This document shows, piece by piece, positions 36,778 to 43,061 of a stretch of DNA of 64,000 nucleotides; within the stretch, counting starts at the first letter, position 1, and each line of letters opens with the position of its first letter. Location of the stretch: NCBI RefSeq assembly GCF_013410565.1, contig NZ_JACCFO010000001.1, forward strand, positions 4,154,001-4,218,000, read 5' to 3'. This stretch comes from Streptomonospora nanhaiensis. GTDB lineage: Bacteria > Actinomycetota > Actinomycetes > Streptosporangiales > Streptosporangiaceae. The notes under the pieces were generated by a model, which worked only from the letters and a program-made list of their open reading frames with translations, was not told where the DNA came from and ran no database searches. A program made the translations under genes and the position numbers.

Positions 36778-37527
36778 CTACGACGCGACCGGCACCCGCG
36801 CCAGCGTGATGTCGGCGCCCGAGTGCCCCACCGGCCGCACGTGCTGCGGAAACGCCGCCAGGAAGTCCCGGAAGTTGCGGAAGCCGTGGTTGCGCTCGTC
36901 GAACGTGGGGTCCAGCAGCCGCATCCGGCTCTTCAGACTGGCCGCCGTGGGCGTGTCCGTGGTCGCCTCCTCGAACGCCCGCAGCAGCAGCGCCTCAGCC
37001 GCCTCCAACCGGAACGCCGCGTCGCGCACCGGCCGCACCGCCGGATCGACCTCCGCCACCAGCGTGCCCCAGTACTTGTACTCCGAGCACACCGACACCA
37101 GCCGCCGGCTCGCGTTGCTCTCGGTGCCCACCCCCACCACGTACTTGCCGTGCTCGCGCAGCCGGCCCACCAGCGCCGAATAGTCGCTGTCCCCCGTGAC
37201 CAGCACGAACACCTCAAGCGCGGGGTGGATGAAGACCGTCTCCACCGCGTCCACCGCCATCCGGATGTCGGCGCCGTTCTTCCCGGCCGCGCCCGCCGGA
37301 GCGATGTGGATCATGTCGATCCCGTTCATCGCCAGCTTGTGCTGGTGGCCGCCGAACCTGCTCCAGTCGGCGTAGGCGACCCGGATCGCGGCGTTGCCGT
37401 AGTAGCGGCACAACCGGCCCAGCGCGTCGGCGGGAACGGGGTCGGCGCCGCCGGCGCCCTGCGGCGCGCCGCAGACCAGGTTCTCGAAGTCGATGAAGAC
37501 GGCCACCTGCCGTTCGACGTCGCCCAT
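36778..37527 (-). CDS. NYN-domain ribonuclease-like protein with LOTUS/OST-HTH-type tail
   Basis: A 249-residue protein. The NYN (PIN-like) domain has conserved acids in [23 protein letters not shown] and [20 protein letters not shown], the metal site of a LabA-like nuclease. The C-terminal part [26 protein letters not shown] looks like an OST-HTH/LOTUS RNA-binding module. The protein is probably an RNA-cleaving or RNA-binding regulator. The ATG at 37527 follows AAGGGTGG. It is head to head with the divergent EF-Tu gene, so the two may share control. Confidence 0.85.
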   Translation of the reverse strand: MGDVERQVAVFIDFENLVCGAPQGAGGADPVPADALGRLCRYYGNAAIRVAYADWSRFGGHQHKLAMNGIDMIHIAPAGAAGKNGADIRMAVDAVETVFIHPALEVFVLVTGDSDYSALVGRLREHGKYVVGVGTESNASRRLVSVCSEYKYWGTLVAEVDPAVRPVRDAAFRLEAAEALLLRAFEEATTDTPTAASLKSRMRLLDPTFDERNHGFRNFRDFLAAFPQHVRPVGHSGADITLARVPVAS

Positions 37528-37673
37528 GCCCAACCACCCTTATGCCGTTGTGTCCGTCCCCCCGCAGCTGTGGTGGATGTACCCGCCGCCACCCCCCGCC
37601 GCGCGGCCGAAGGTGGCCACTTCGCCCGGAAAACCGGTTGCCGCGCCCGCCGCCCCGGTCCACCATCGAAGCC

Positions 37674-37760
37674 ATGTCCCGGCACGCGCACCCCACCGCA
37701 CCCGCCCCCGCGGGTGCCGCCGCGCGTGCCCGCCTGCACCGCGACGGCGCCGACCGCTGA
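37674..37760 (+). CDS. Possible 28-codon upstream ORF in the EF-Tu leader
   Basis: ATG 37674 opens [20 protein letters not shown] and ends at TGA 37758-37760, with G/C at nearly all third positions. The ribosome site is weak (CGAAG too close). It is followed by a long hairpin and then the EF-Tu start. If translated, it could act as an attenuation leader. The evidence is thin. Confidence 0.3.
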   Translation: MSRHAHPTAPAPAGAAARARLHRDGADR

Positions 37761-37780
37761 CCCCTTCCCGCACGCCCGTG

Positions 37781-37820
37781 GGCGGCCCCGCGGGAGGGGG
37801 TGGAAGCCGCGCGGGCCGCC
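37781..37820 (+). promoter_or_regulatory. Leader hairpin before the EF-Tu gene
   Basis: Arms of about 13 bases (GGCGGCCCCGCGG and CCGCGCGGGCCGCC, one bulge) with a purine-rich GAGGGGGTGGAAG loop end 28 bases before the ATG. It follows a short ORF. It may be a terminator or attenuator controlling readthrough into tuf. Confidence 0.45.
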
Positions 37821-37848
37821 GCCCATTCGAGCAGGCAAAGGGAACACC

Positions 37849-39021
37849 ATGGCCAAGCGGGCCTACGTCCGGACCAAACCGCACCTCAACATCGGCACCA
37901 TGGGTCACGTCGACCACGGCAAGACCACCCTCACCGCCGCGATCACCAAGGTGCTCAGCGCCGCCGACCGGGCCGCCTACGTGCCCTTCGAGCGGATCGA
38001 CCGCTCCCGCGAGGAGGCCGCCCGCGGCATCACCATCAGCATCTCCCACGTCGAGTACGAGACCGCCACCCGGCACTACGCCCACGTCGACATGCCCGGC
38101 CACGCCGACTACGTCAAGAACATGCTCACCGGCGCGGCCCAGCTCGACGGCGCGATCCTCGTCATCTCGGCGCAGGACGGCGTCATGCCGCAGACCCGCG
38201 AGCACGTGCTGCTCGCCCGCCGCGTCGGGGTGGCCCACATCGTCGTCGCGCTCAACAAGGCCGACGGCGCCGACCCCGAGCTGGCCGACCTGGTCGAGCT
38301 GGAGGTGCGCGAACTCCTCGGCGAGCACGGCTACCGCGACTCGCCCGTCGTGCGGGTCTCGGGGCTGCGCGCGCTGGAGGGCGACCCGGAGTGGATCGCC
38401 GCCGTCGAGGACCTCCTGCGGGCCGTCGACGACCACGTCCCGGTGCCCGAGCGCTACACCGACGCGCCGTTCCTCATGCCCGTCGAGGGCGCGCTCACCG
38501 TCACCGGGCGCGGCACGGTCGTCACCGGCGCCATCGAGCAGGGCGCCGTGGCCGTCGGCGACACCGTCGCGGCGGTCGGCCTGGACGACGGCTTCACCGC
38601 CGTGGTCACCGGGGTGGAGACCTTCGGCAAGACCATGGAGCGCGGCGAGGCCGGCGACAACGCGGCGCTGCTGCTGCGCGGCGTCCGCCGCGAGCAGGTC
38701 CGGCGCGGCCAGGTCCTGGCGGCCCCCGGCAGCCAGAGCGCGCACCGCCGCTTCAGCGCCCGGCTGACCCTGCTCACCGCCGAGGAGGGCGGCCGGCGCA
38801 ACCCGGTCGTCAGCGGGTACCGGCCGCAGTTCTACCTGCGCACCGCCGACGCCCCGGGCCGGATCACGCTGCGCGGCGCCGACACCGCCCTGCCGGGCGA
38901 GACCGCCGAGGTCGAGGTGGAGCTGGGCGTTCCCCTGGCCATGCGCCCCGGCCTCGGATTCGCCGTGCGCGAGGGCGGGCTCACCGTCGGCGCCGGAGAG
39001 GTCATCGGCACCGGGGACTGA
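37849..39021 (+). CDS. tuf: Divergent elongation factor Tu
   Basis: A 390-residue translational GTPase. G motifs are complete: [11 protein letters not shown], the switch [14 protein letters not shown] and NKAD. Domains 2 and 3 follow. It differs from the usual housekeeping EF-Tu at many normally fixed places: switch I reads [13 protein letters not shown], switch II has DMPGH in place of DCPGH, and [16 protein letters not shown] replaces the AATDGPMPQ type. It is also not in a str operon. This resembles the second, alternative EF-Tu (tuf3-type) of streptomycetes. It should deliver aminoacyl-tRNA and may be used under stress or in the presence of EF-Tu-directed antibiotics or toxins. AAAGGGAAC precedes the ATG. 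Confidence 0.9.
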   Translation: MAKRAYVRTKPHLNIGTMGHVDHGKTTLTAAITKVLSAADRAAYVPFERIDRSREEAARGITISISHVEYETATRHYAHVDMPGHADYVKNMLTGAAQLDGAILVISAQDGVMPQTREHVLLARRVGVAHIVVALNKADGADPELADLVELEVRELLGEHGYRDSPVVRVSGLRALEGDPEWIAAVEDLLRAVDDHVPVPERYTDAPFLMPVEGALTVTGRGTVVTGAIEQGAVAVGDTVAAVGLDDGFTAVVTGVETFGKTMERGEAGDNAALLLRGVRREQVRRGQVLAAPGSQSAHRRFSARLTLLTAEEGGRRNPVVSGYRPQFYLRTADAPGRITLRGADTALPGETAEVEVELGVPLAMRPGLGFAVREGGLTVGAGEVIGTGD

Positions 39022-39026
39022 GCGAA

Positions 39027-39062
39027 CGCCGTGGGGGAGGTGGGCCCACCTCCCCCACGGCG
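39027..39062. terminator. Bidirectional terminator after tuf
   Basis: A fully palindromic 36-base sequence (CGCCGTGGGGGAGGTGGG and its complement) with no loop, between convergent genes. Confidence 0.75.
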
Positions 39063-39065
39063 CCG

Positions 39066-39548
39066 TCACCGCAGCAGCGGCAGCCGCCCCACCACCTTGT
39101 CCACCCGGTTGCGCGGCCCCACCAGCGCCACCCCGTGGTACTCCACGTCGTCGGCCTCGGTCGCGGCCAGCGACTCCAGGTAGCCCGAGTACACCCGGCA
39201 CACCTGCGCCAGCGCGGGCATGTCCACCACCAGCAGCCCGTCCCTGGCCAGCGCCCGCTCCCGCACCCGCCGCACCTCCGCGGCGTCCTCGGCGCCCAGC
39301 ACCGTGCACCCGGTCCACGGCAGCCCGGCGTGCTCGGCCCCCGAGGCGTCGGGCCCGCCGGGGCCCACCAGCAGCGGCGCCTGCCGCGCCACCCCCGCGG
39401 CCAGGCAGCCCGCGGTGTTGGCCACCAGGCCCGGCCCCAGCCCCCGGTTGACCACCATCACCCACTTCACCGGGGCGCTGCGGGTGGGCTCGTCGATGCG
39501 CACATCGTCGGGGTCCAGCACGAATCCCCGGACATCCTGGTCAAGCAC
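39066..39548 (-). CDS. DUF2000-family protein
   Basis: A 160-residue protein of the DUF2000 family, visible in KWVMVVNRGLGPGLVANTAGCLAAG and VALVGPRNRVDKVVG. The fold is related to peptidyl-tRNA hydrolase-like proteins but the function is unknown. The GTG start at 39548 is six bases after AGGAGG. It is divergent from an Lrp-type regulator, a pairing that implies regulation by that protein, possibly in amino-acid metabolism. Confidence 0.8.
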   Translation of the reverse strand: MLDQDVRGFVLDPDDVRIDEPTRSAPVKWVMVVNRGLGPGLVANTAGCLAAGVARQAPLLVGPGGPDASGAEHAGLPWTGCTVLGAEDAAEVRRVRERALARDGLLVVDMPALAQVCRVYSGYLESLAATEADDVEYHGVALVGPRNRVDKVVGRLPLLR

Positions 39549-39615
39549 CACACACCTCCTGAAAATCCAGCGACAGCCCAAGAAGCTAGCCACTCACCCA
39601 AAGAACGCCAACACT

Positions 39616-39634
39616 CGCCGAACAAAATTCGGCG
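39616..39634. promoter_or_regulatory. Lrp-type operator palindrome
   Basis: Perfect seven-base arms CGCCGAA/TTCGGCG with a CAAAA spacer lie 15 bases before the Lrp start in an A-rich divergent gap. It is the probable autoregulatory site shared with the DUF2000 gene. Confidence 0.6.
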
Positions 39635-39648
39635 CTACCCTCAAAACC

Positions 39649-40125
39649 ATGGACCTCGACGAACTCGACCGGGCGATCCTGCGGGAACTGCAGAAGGACG
39701 CACGGCGCACCAACCGCGACCTCGCCGCCGCCGTCGGCGTCGCCCCCTCCACCTCCCTGGAGCGCGTGCGCTCCCTGCGCGAGCGCGGCGTGCTGCGCGG
39801 CTACCGCGCCGACGTCGACCTGGAGTCCATCGGCCGCGGCGTGCAGGCCATGATCGCCGTCCGCATCCGCCCGCCGTCCCGGCGCAACATCGAGGCGTTT
39901 CGCGAATGGGTGGCGCGGTTGCCCGAGACCGTCAGCGTGTTCGTCACCTCGGGCACCCGCGACTTCCTCGTGCACGTGGCGGTGCCCGACACCGACGGGC
40001 TGTACGCGTTCGTCATCGACCGCCTCACCGAGCGCCCCGAGGTCGCCGACGTCGAGACCAGCGTCGTCTACGAGCACATGCGCGCCCCGGCGGTCGAACC
40101 CGTCCGCCCCCGCCCCACACGCTAG
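39649..40125 (+). CDS. Lrp/AsnC-family regulator
   Basis: A 158-residue regulator: MDLDELDRAILRELQKDARR, the helix-turn-helix NRDLAAAVGVAPSTSLERVRSLRERGVLRGY, and a RAM effector domain with VFVTSGTRDFLVHVAVPD. The effector is probably an amino acid. There is no visible ribosome site before ATG 39649 (CTCAAAACC), so the transcript may be leaderless. It is divergent from DUF2000 across a palindrome. Confidence 0.9.
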   Translation: MDLDELDRAILRELQKDARRTNRDLAAAVGVAPSTSLERVRSLRERGVLRGYRADVDLESIGRGVQAMIAVRIRPPSRRNIEAFREWVARLPETVSVFVTSGTRDFLVHVAVPDTDGLYAFVIDRLTERPEVADVETSVVYEHMRAPAVEPVRPRPTR

Positions 40126-40246
40126 CGGGCCGAGCGCGGAGCAGGGGTCTAGACCATTCGCCTTCCGCGGGTTACAAAGAAGTCGCTTTCCGCGACCCCG
40201 GGGCAAGCCCGGTTCGCAGCGTTCCGACCCCCTAAGGACGGCTGCC

Positions 40247-41275
40247 GTGACCAGAGACACCACACGCCCCGCGGCGGCGGGCCACCGCCGCGGCTTCGAC
40301 TGGGCGGCCCTCAGATCCGACGCGCGAGGCGCGATCCCCGACGCCACCGCGGCCCTGGCGGCCACGGCGGCGATCTTCGCCTGGCTCTACGCGCGCGTGG
40401 CCGACGGCGGTTCGCCCACGGTCGAGGTCATGCCGATGCTGGCCGACCCCGACCGCTACTGGATGTACTGGCTGTGCCAGGCGTTCGGCTGGTCCGCCCT
40501 GCTGTGGGCGTGGATCACGGTGATGCTCGGCCTCATCCGCTCCACGGCCCGAGCCCGGTGGAACCCCGTGCCGCCGGCCCGCCTGGAGCGGTGGCACCGC
40601 ACGACCAGCCTGACGACCATCGGGCTGATGTTCGGCCACGCGTTCATGTTCTTCGCCGAGCTGGTGCGCGGCAACGAGCACGGCCTGGGCTGGGCCGGCC
40701 GGATCGGCACGGCGTTCGTGGAGACGTTCGTGCCCGGCGGCTACGCGACCGGCACGGGCCAGGTGGCCATCCTGCTCGGCCTCATCGCCCTCTACCTGGC
40801 GATCCCCCTCGGCCTGGCGTTCTACCTGCGCCACCGCACCGGATCGCGGGTCTGGCTGGCGCTGCACCGGTTCGTCATCGTGGTCTACGCCCTCAGCGTC
40901 TGGCACACGCTGCTCTACGGCACGAACGTCTGGTTCGACGGCTGGTTCCGCACCGCGGTGTGGCTCCTCCAACTGCCGGTGGCCGCCCTGGTCCTGGTCC
41001 GCCTCCTGGCCCCGGCCCGCCGGAACGAGCGCCTGCACACCCGCGGCCGACTCGCCCGCGCCCTCGGCTGGACCGCCCGCATCGGCACCGCCGCGGCGAT
41101 CCTCACGATCCTCGCGGTCGCGATCACCGGCCGCGACGGCGGCCGCACCCGAGGCGTGGAGGGCGCCGAAATGAACGTCACCCAGGGCATGGTCTGGATC
41201 GCCCTCTTCCTGCTCCTGCTCGCGATCACCACCACCATCGCCCTGGTCGCCCGCAAAAAGCCCAAGCCCACCTGA
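40247..41275 (+). CDS. Ferric-reductase-like (b-heme) transmembrane protein
   Basis: A 342-residue membrane protein with about eight hydrophobic segments. Histidines that could hold two b hemes occur as pairs in neighbouring helices: WHRTTS and GHAFMFF, then LHRFVIVVYALSVWHTLLYG. There is no NADPH/FAD domain, so this is the membrane half only, as in the ferric-reductase-like domain family (YedZ/MsrQ-like). It may carry electrons to or from a separate partner. GTG 40247 starts after AAGGACGGCTGCC. A very strong terminator follows. Confidence 0.8.
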   Translation: MTRDTTRPAAAGHRRGFDWAALRSDARGAIPDATAALAATAAIFAWLYARVADGGSPTVEVMPMLADPDRYWMYWLCQAFGWSALLWAWITVMLGLIRSTARARWNPVPPARLERWHRTTSLTTIGLMFGHAFMFFAELVRGNEHGLGWAGRIGTAFVETFVPGGYATGTGQVAILLGLIALYLAIPLGLAFYLRHRTGSRVWLALHRFVIVVYALSVWHTLLYGTNVWFDGWFRTAVWLLQLPVAALVLVRLLAPARRNERLHTRGRLARALGWTARIGTAAAILTILAVAITGRDGGRTRGVEGAEMNVTQGMVWIALFLLLLAITTTIALVARKKPKPT

Positions 41276-41296
41276 TCCCCGACTCGCAACACCCCA

Positions 41297-41335
41297 AGAA
41301 GCGGCAGCCGCCTCCGCAGGCCGGCTGCCGCTTCT
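41297..41335 (+). terminator. Strong terminator marking the end of the chromosomal segment
   Basis: Thirteen-base perfect arms (41297-41309, 41323-41335) enclose a second small stem (GCCT/AGGC) and are followed by CATTT. Mobile-element sequence begins shortly after. Confidence 0.75.
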
Positions 41336-41604
41336 CATTTGCCCCCAAACCCCCGCCACCCGCTCCACCGCCTTTGGCCCCCGTCCTTCACAGCCCTCCG
41401 CCTCTGCGAAGCGGGCAGAGAGCAGTGAAGAGAGAAGAGAGTGAAGAGGGAAGAGAGAGCAAGTTATATCTAAGGGTGTGTGTTGAGGGCTTCCTCCGCA
41501 TTCCCACAGGTAAAACCCCTTTCCGGGGGCGCGTGGCGCGGATCCGGCGGGGCCCACCCAGCGCGCAGGGATCTCCGATCCCCCGGTTTCACATCCAGCA
41601 AGAA
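41336..41604. other. Purine-rich, AT-rich left edge of the mobile block
   Basis: No gene. It holds a GA-rich direct-repeat tract (about 41426-41462, repeated GAAGAGAG units), then TTATATCTAAGGGTGTGTG and, from about 41545, the first copy of the cassette repeat (CCGGCGGGGCCCACCCAGCG). Such GA tracts and AT patches could be an origin, transfer or attachment region, but I find no iteron set or tRNA. Confidence 0.4.
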
Positions 41605-41607
41605 GGG

Positions 41608-41621
41608 TAAAATCTACAGTG
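41608..41621 (+). promoter_or_regulatory. Leaderless promoter, cassette 1
   Basis: TAAAAT at 41608-41613 is a good -10 hexamer and the GTG start of the cysteine-rich micro-gene begins only five bases later, typical of leaderless actinobacterial transcripts. The same block recurs at 42366 with TAATAT. Confidence 0.55.
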
Positions 41622-41699
41622 AACTGCCCCAACTGCGGGACGCCGTACCCGCCCAACGGTGCCGACTGCGCGAACTGCGGTCTGCCCCAGCCGAAGTAG
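41619..41699 (+). CDS. 26-residue zinc-knuckle micro-protein
   Basis: GTG 41619 opens MNCPNCGTPYPP and the peptide contains a second CANCG, giving two C-x2-C pairs able to hold one zinc ion, before a PQPK tail. It directly follows a TAAAAT -10 element, so its mRNA may be leaderless. It is the first of six very short genes upstream of the relaxase. Function is unknown. Confidence 0.6.
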   Translation: MNCPNCGTPYPPNGADCANCGLPQPK

Positions 41700-41754
41700 C
41701 CGGAGTCCCGCACCGTTCCCTGACAACTCAACAGTGTGCGAAGGAGGTGAACCG

Positions 41755-41865
41755 ATGAAGGCCGTGCTCCCGGTCGTCCTCGGCAACGGGGACGACGACA
41801 CGAGTGACCTCCCCGACTGGGCCAAGGACGTGAAGCCTGGGCCGAAGGCGCCGCCGCAGCGGTGA
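41755..41865 (+). CDS. 36-residue acidic micro-protein
   Basis: ATG 41755 sits behind a near-perfect AAGGAGGTGA. The peptide reads MKAVLPVVLGNGDDDTSDLP, then DWAKDVKPGPKAPPQR: a short hydrophobic start, an acidic middle and a basic/proline tail. No family is recognised. It is the second gene of cassette 1 and is followed by a terminator hairpin. Confidence 0.6.
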   Translation: MKAVLPVVLGNGDDDTSDLPDWAKDVKPGPKAPPQR

Positions 41866-41868
41866 CCT

Positions 41869-41902
41869 CCGGCGGGGGCCGCCTGTGCCCGGCCCCCGCC
41901 GG
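41869..41902 (+). terminator. Terminator closing cassette 1
   Basis: Perfect 12-base arms CCGGCGGGGGCC/GGCCCCCGCCGG. The right arm is also part of the inverted cassette-end repeat. Confidence 0.65.
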
Positions 41903-42077
41903 ACCCGCGCCCCGCGCCCCCGAAAGGGAAGCGCGCAGGTATCAACGCTCTAAAGCTTCGGGCGTTTCACTCCACCCGTCCTTCCGGCGAGCGACCGATC
42001 GTCCACCAAGAGCAATCATTTCGTCACCGTGCATCACCGGTCCCGCGCGGCTCGCGTCACGTCCTGGCCCCCTTTTC

Positions 42078-42117
42078 CTTCTTCGGGCGGGGGCGCGGGT
42101 CCGGCGGGGGCCACCCA
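42078..42117 (+). repeat. 40-base repeat, left end of cassette 2
   Basis: Positions 42078-42117 are an exact inverted copy of 42888-42927. The next bases (CAGCGCGCAGGGATC) also repeat those after the first cassette copy at about 41559. The repeats enclose four micro-genes. Confidence 0.8.
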
Positions 42118-42166
42118 GCGCGCAGGGATCTTCGATCCACCACACGACACGACACGAGAGGTCACC

Positions 42167-42325
42167 ATGTCCGACAAGCCGAAGGCGTACCAGGGCGACG
42201 AGCAGGGCACCGGCTACACCGAGTGGGCCGCCGAGGCCAACCGGGAGATCCAGGAGAACATGCCCCCGGCCGGTGAGTCGAGCGACAGCCAGGGGGGCGA
42301 CGGCTCCACCAAGGCCCACCCGTAA
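42167..42325 (+). CDS. 52-residue hydrophilic micro-protein
   Basis: ATG 42167 (after GAGAGGTCACC) encodes MSDKPKAYQGDEQGTGYTEW followed by a helical AAEANREIQENMPP and a Ser/Gly/Asp tail. It is very hydrophilic and probably partly disordered. First gene of cassette 2. No homologue recognised. Confidence 0.55.
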   Translation: MSDKPKAYQGDEQGTGYTEWAAEANREIQENMPPAGESSDSQGGDGSTKAHP

Positions 42326-42365
42326 GAGGCCCGCAAGTCCCAGGTTTGGCCGCCACTGGAACGGG

Positions 42366-42379
42366 TAATATCTACAGTG
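42366..42379 (+). promoter_or_regulatory. Leaderless promoter copy, cassette 2
   Basis: TAATAT (42366-42371) followed by CTACAGTGAACGGCC repeats the 41608 block almost base for base. Here the GTG opens only a four-codon frame (MNGQ, stop), so the promoter is conserved while the gene behind it is reduced to a mini-leader. Confidence 0.55.
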
Positions 42380-42390
42380 AACGGCCAGTA

Positions 42391-42429
42391 GGACGGGACC
42401 CGCGCCCCACGCGGACCCGGGTCCCGTCC
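42391..42429 (+). terminator. Hairpin after the mini-leader
   Basis: Arms GGACGGGACCC/GGGTCCCGTCC (42391-42401, 42419-42429) follow the four-codon frame and could act as an attenuator before the next gene. Confidence 0.45.
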
Positions 42430-42475
42430 CCCGCACCTTGGCAACTCCACAGAGCGCCGAGAGGAGGTGAGCCGC

Positions 42476-42559
42476 ATGGGCAAGCCGAAGGACCCGGAGC
42501 GCCCCCCGTCCCCGACGGAGGACGAGGGGGAGCGTCCCCCCGGCCCCGTCCCCGAGTAG
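42476..42559 (+). CDS. 27-residue Pro/Glu-rich micro-protein
   Basis: ATG 42476 follows GAGGAGGTGA. The product MGKPKDPERPPSPTEDEGER ends in PPGPVPE and is almost wholly Pro, Glu, Asp and Lys. Likely disordered. Function unknown. Confidence 0.5.
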   Translation: MGKPKDPERPPSPTEDEGERPPGPVPE

Positions 42560-42608
42560 GGGACGGAACACCCGATGACCCTATGAACGGCCAGAGGAGG
42601 TGAGACGC

Positions 42609-42743
42609 ATGGCCAAGCAGGACAACCGGACCCCGGACGAGATCATCCGGGACGCCGAGAACGGCGGCAAGACGCCCGAGCAGCTCCGCGAGGAGATCAA
42701 GGAGGAGACCGCCGAACTCCGCAGGGACATCCGGAGGGGCTGA
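42609..42743 (+). CDS. 44-residue helical micro-protein
   Basis: ATG 42609 follows AGAGGAGGTGA. The peptide MAKQDNRTPDEIIRDAENGG continues with KTPEQLREEIKEETAELRRD, which would form an amphipathic or coiled-coil helix. An overlapping six-codon frame (MNGQRR) ends inside the ribosome site, again repeating the MNGQ mini-leader. A role as a small binding partner is possible but unproven. Confidence 0.55.
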   Translation: MAKQDNRTPDEIIRDAENGGKTPEQLREEIKEETAELRRDIRRG

Positions 42744-42792
42744 CCCGCCCCCGCCAGCCGACCGCCCCCACCCCGCGAAGGGAGGTGACGTG

Positions 42793-42855
42793 ATGCACAG
42801 CGACGAGGAGGACACCCCCACCAAGAACCTCGGCAAGCCGAAGGGCGGCAAGTGA
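42793..42855 (+). CDS. 20-residue micro-protein
   Basis: ATG 42793 follows AAGGGAGGTGA. The product is MHSDEEDTPTKNLGKPKGGK, an acidic start and a lysine-rich end. It is the last gene before the cassette terminator. Only the ribosome site and the neighbours support it. Confidence 0.45.
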   Translation: MHSDEEDTPTKNLGKPKGGK

Positions 42856-42860
42856 GCCCC

Positions 42861-42894
42861 CCACCCACCGGGGGCCACGGCCCCCGGTGGGTGG
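42861..42894 (+). terminator. Strong terminator closing cassette 2
   Basis: Perfect 15-base arms (42861-42875, 42880-42894) with a CACG loop, six bases after the last micro-gene. Confidence 0.75.
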
Positions 42895-42927
42895 CCCCCG
42901 CCGGACCCGCGCCCCCGCCCGAAGAAG
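42888..42927 (-). repeat. 40-base repeat, right end of cassette 2 (inverted)
   Basis: An exact inverted copy of 42078-42117. It is followed by GGGAAGCGCGCAGGTATCA (42929-42947), which is also present after cassette 1 at 41926-41944. Confidence 0.8.
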
Positions 42928-43061
42928 CGGGAAGCGCGCAGGTATCACCCATCTCGAAATACGGGCGTGTCGCGGTGGACATGTCCGCCCGGATGCGTCA
43001 AAATCACCTCGACCGATCGCGCCACCCGCCCCCCGAAAACCGTCCGCCAGCGGAGACGTTC

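Noticed and set aside
37849-39021. Treating this tuf as the main housekeeping EF-Tu gene
   Set aside because: There are no rpsL, rpsG or fusA neighbours, and several normally invariant residues around the switch regions differ.
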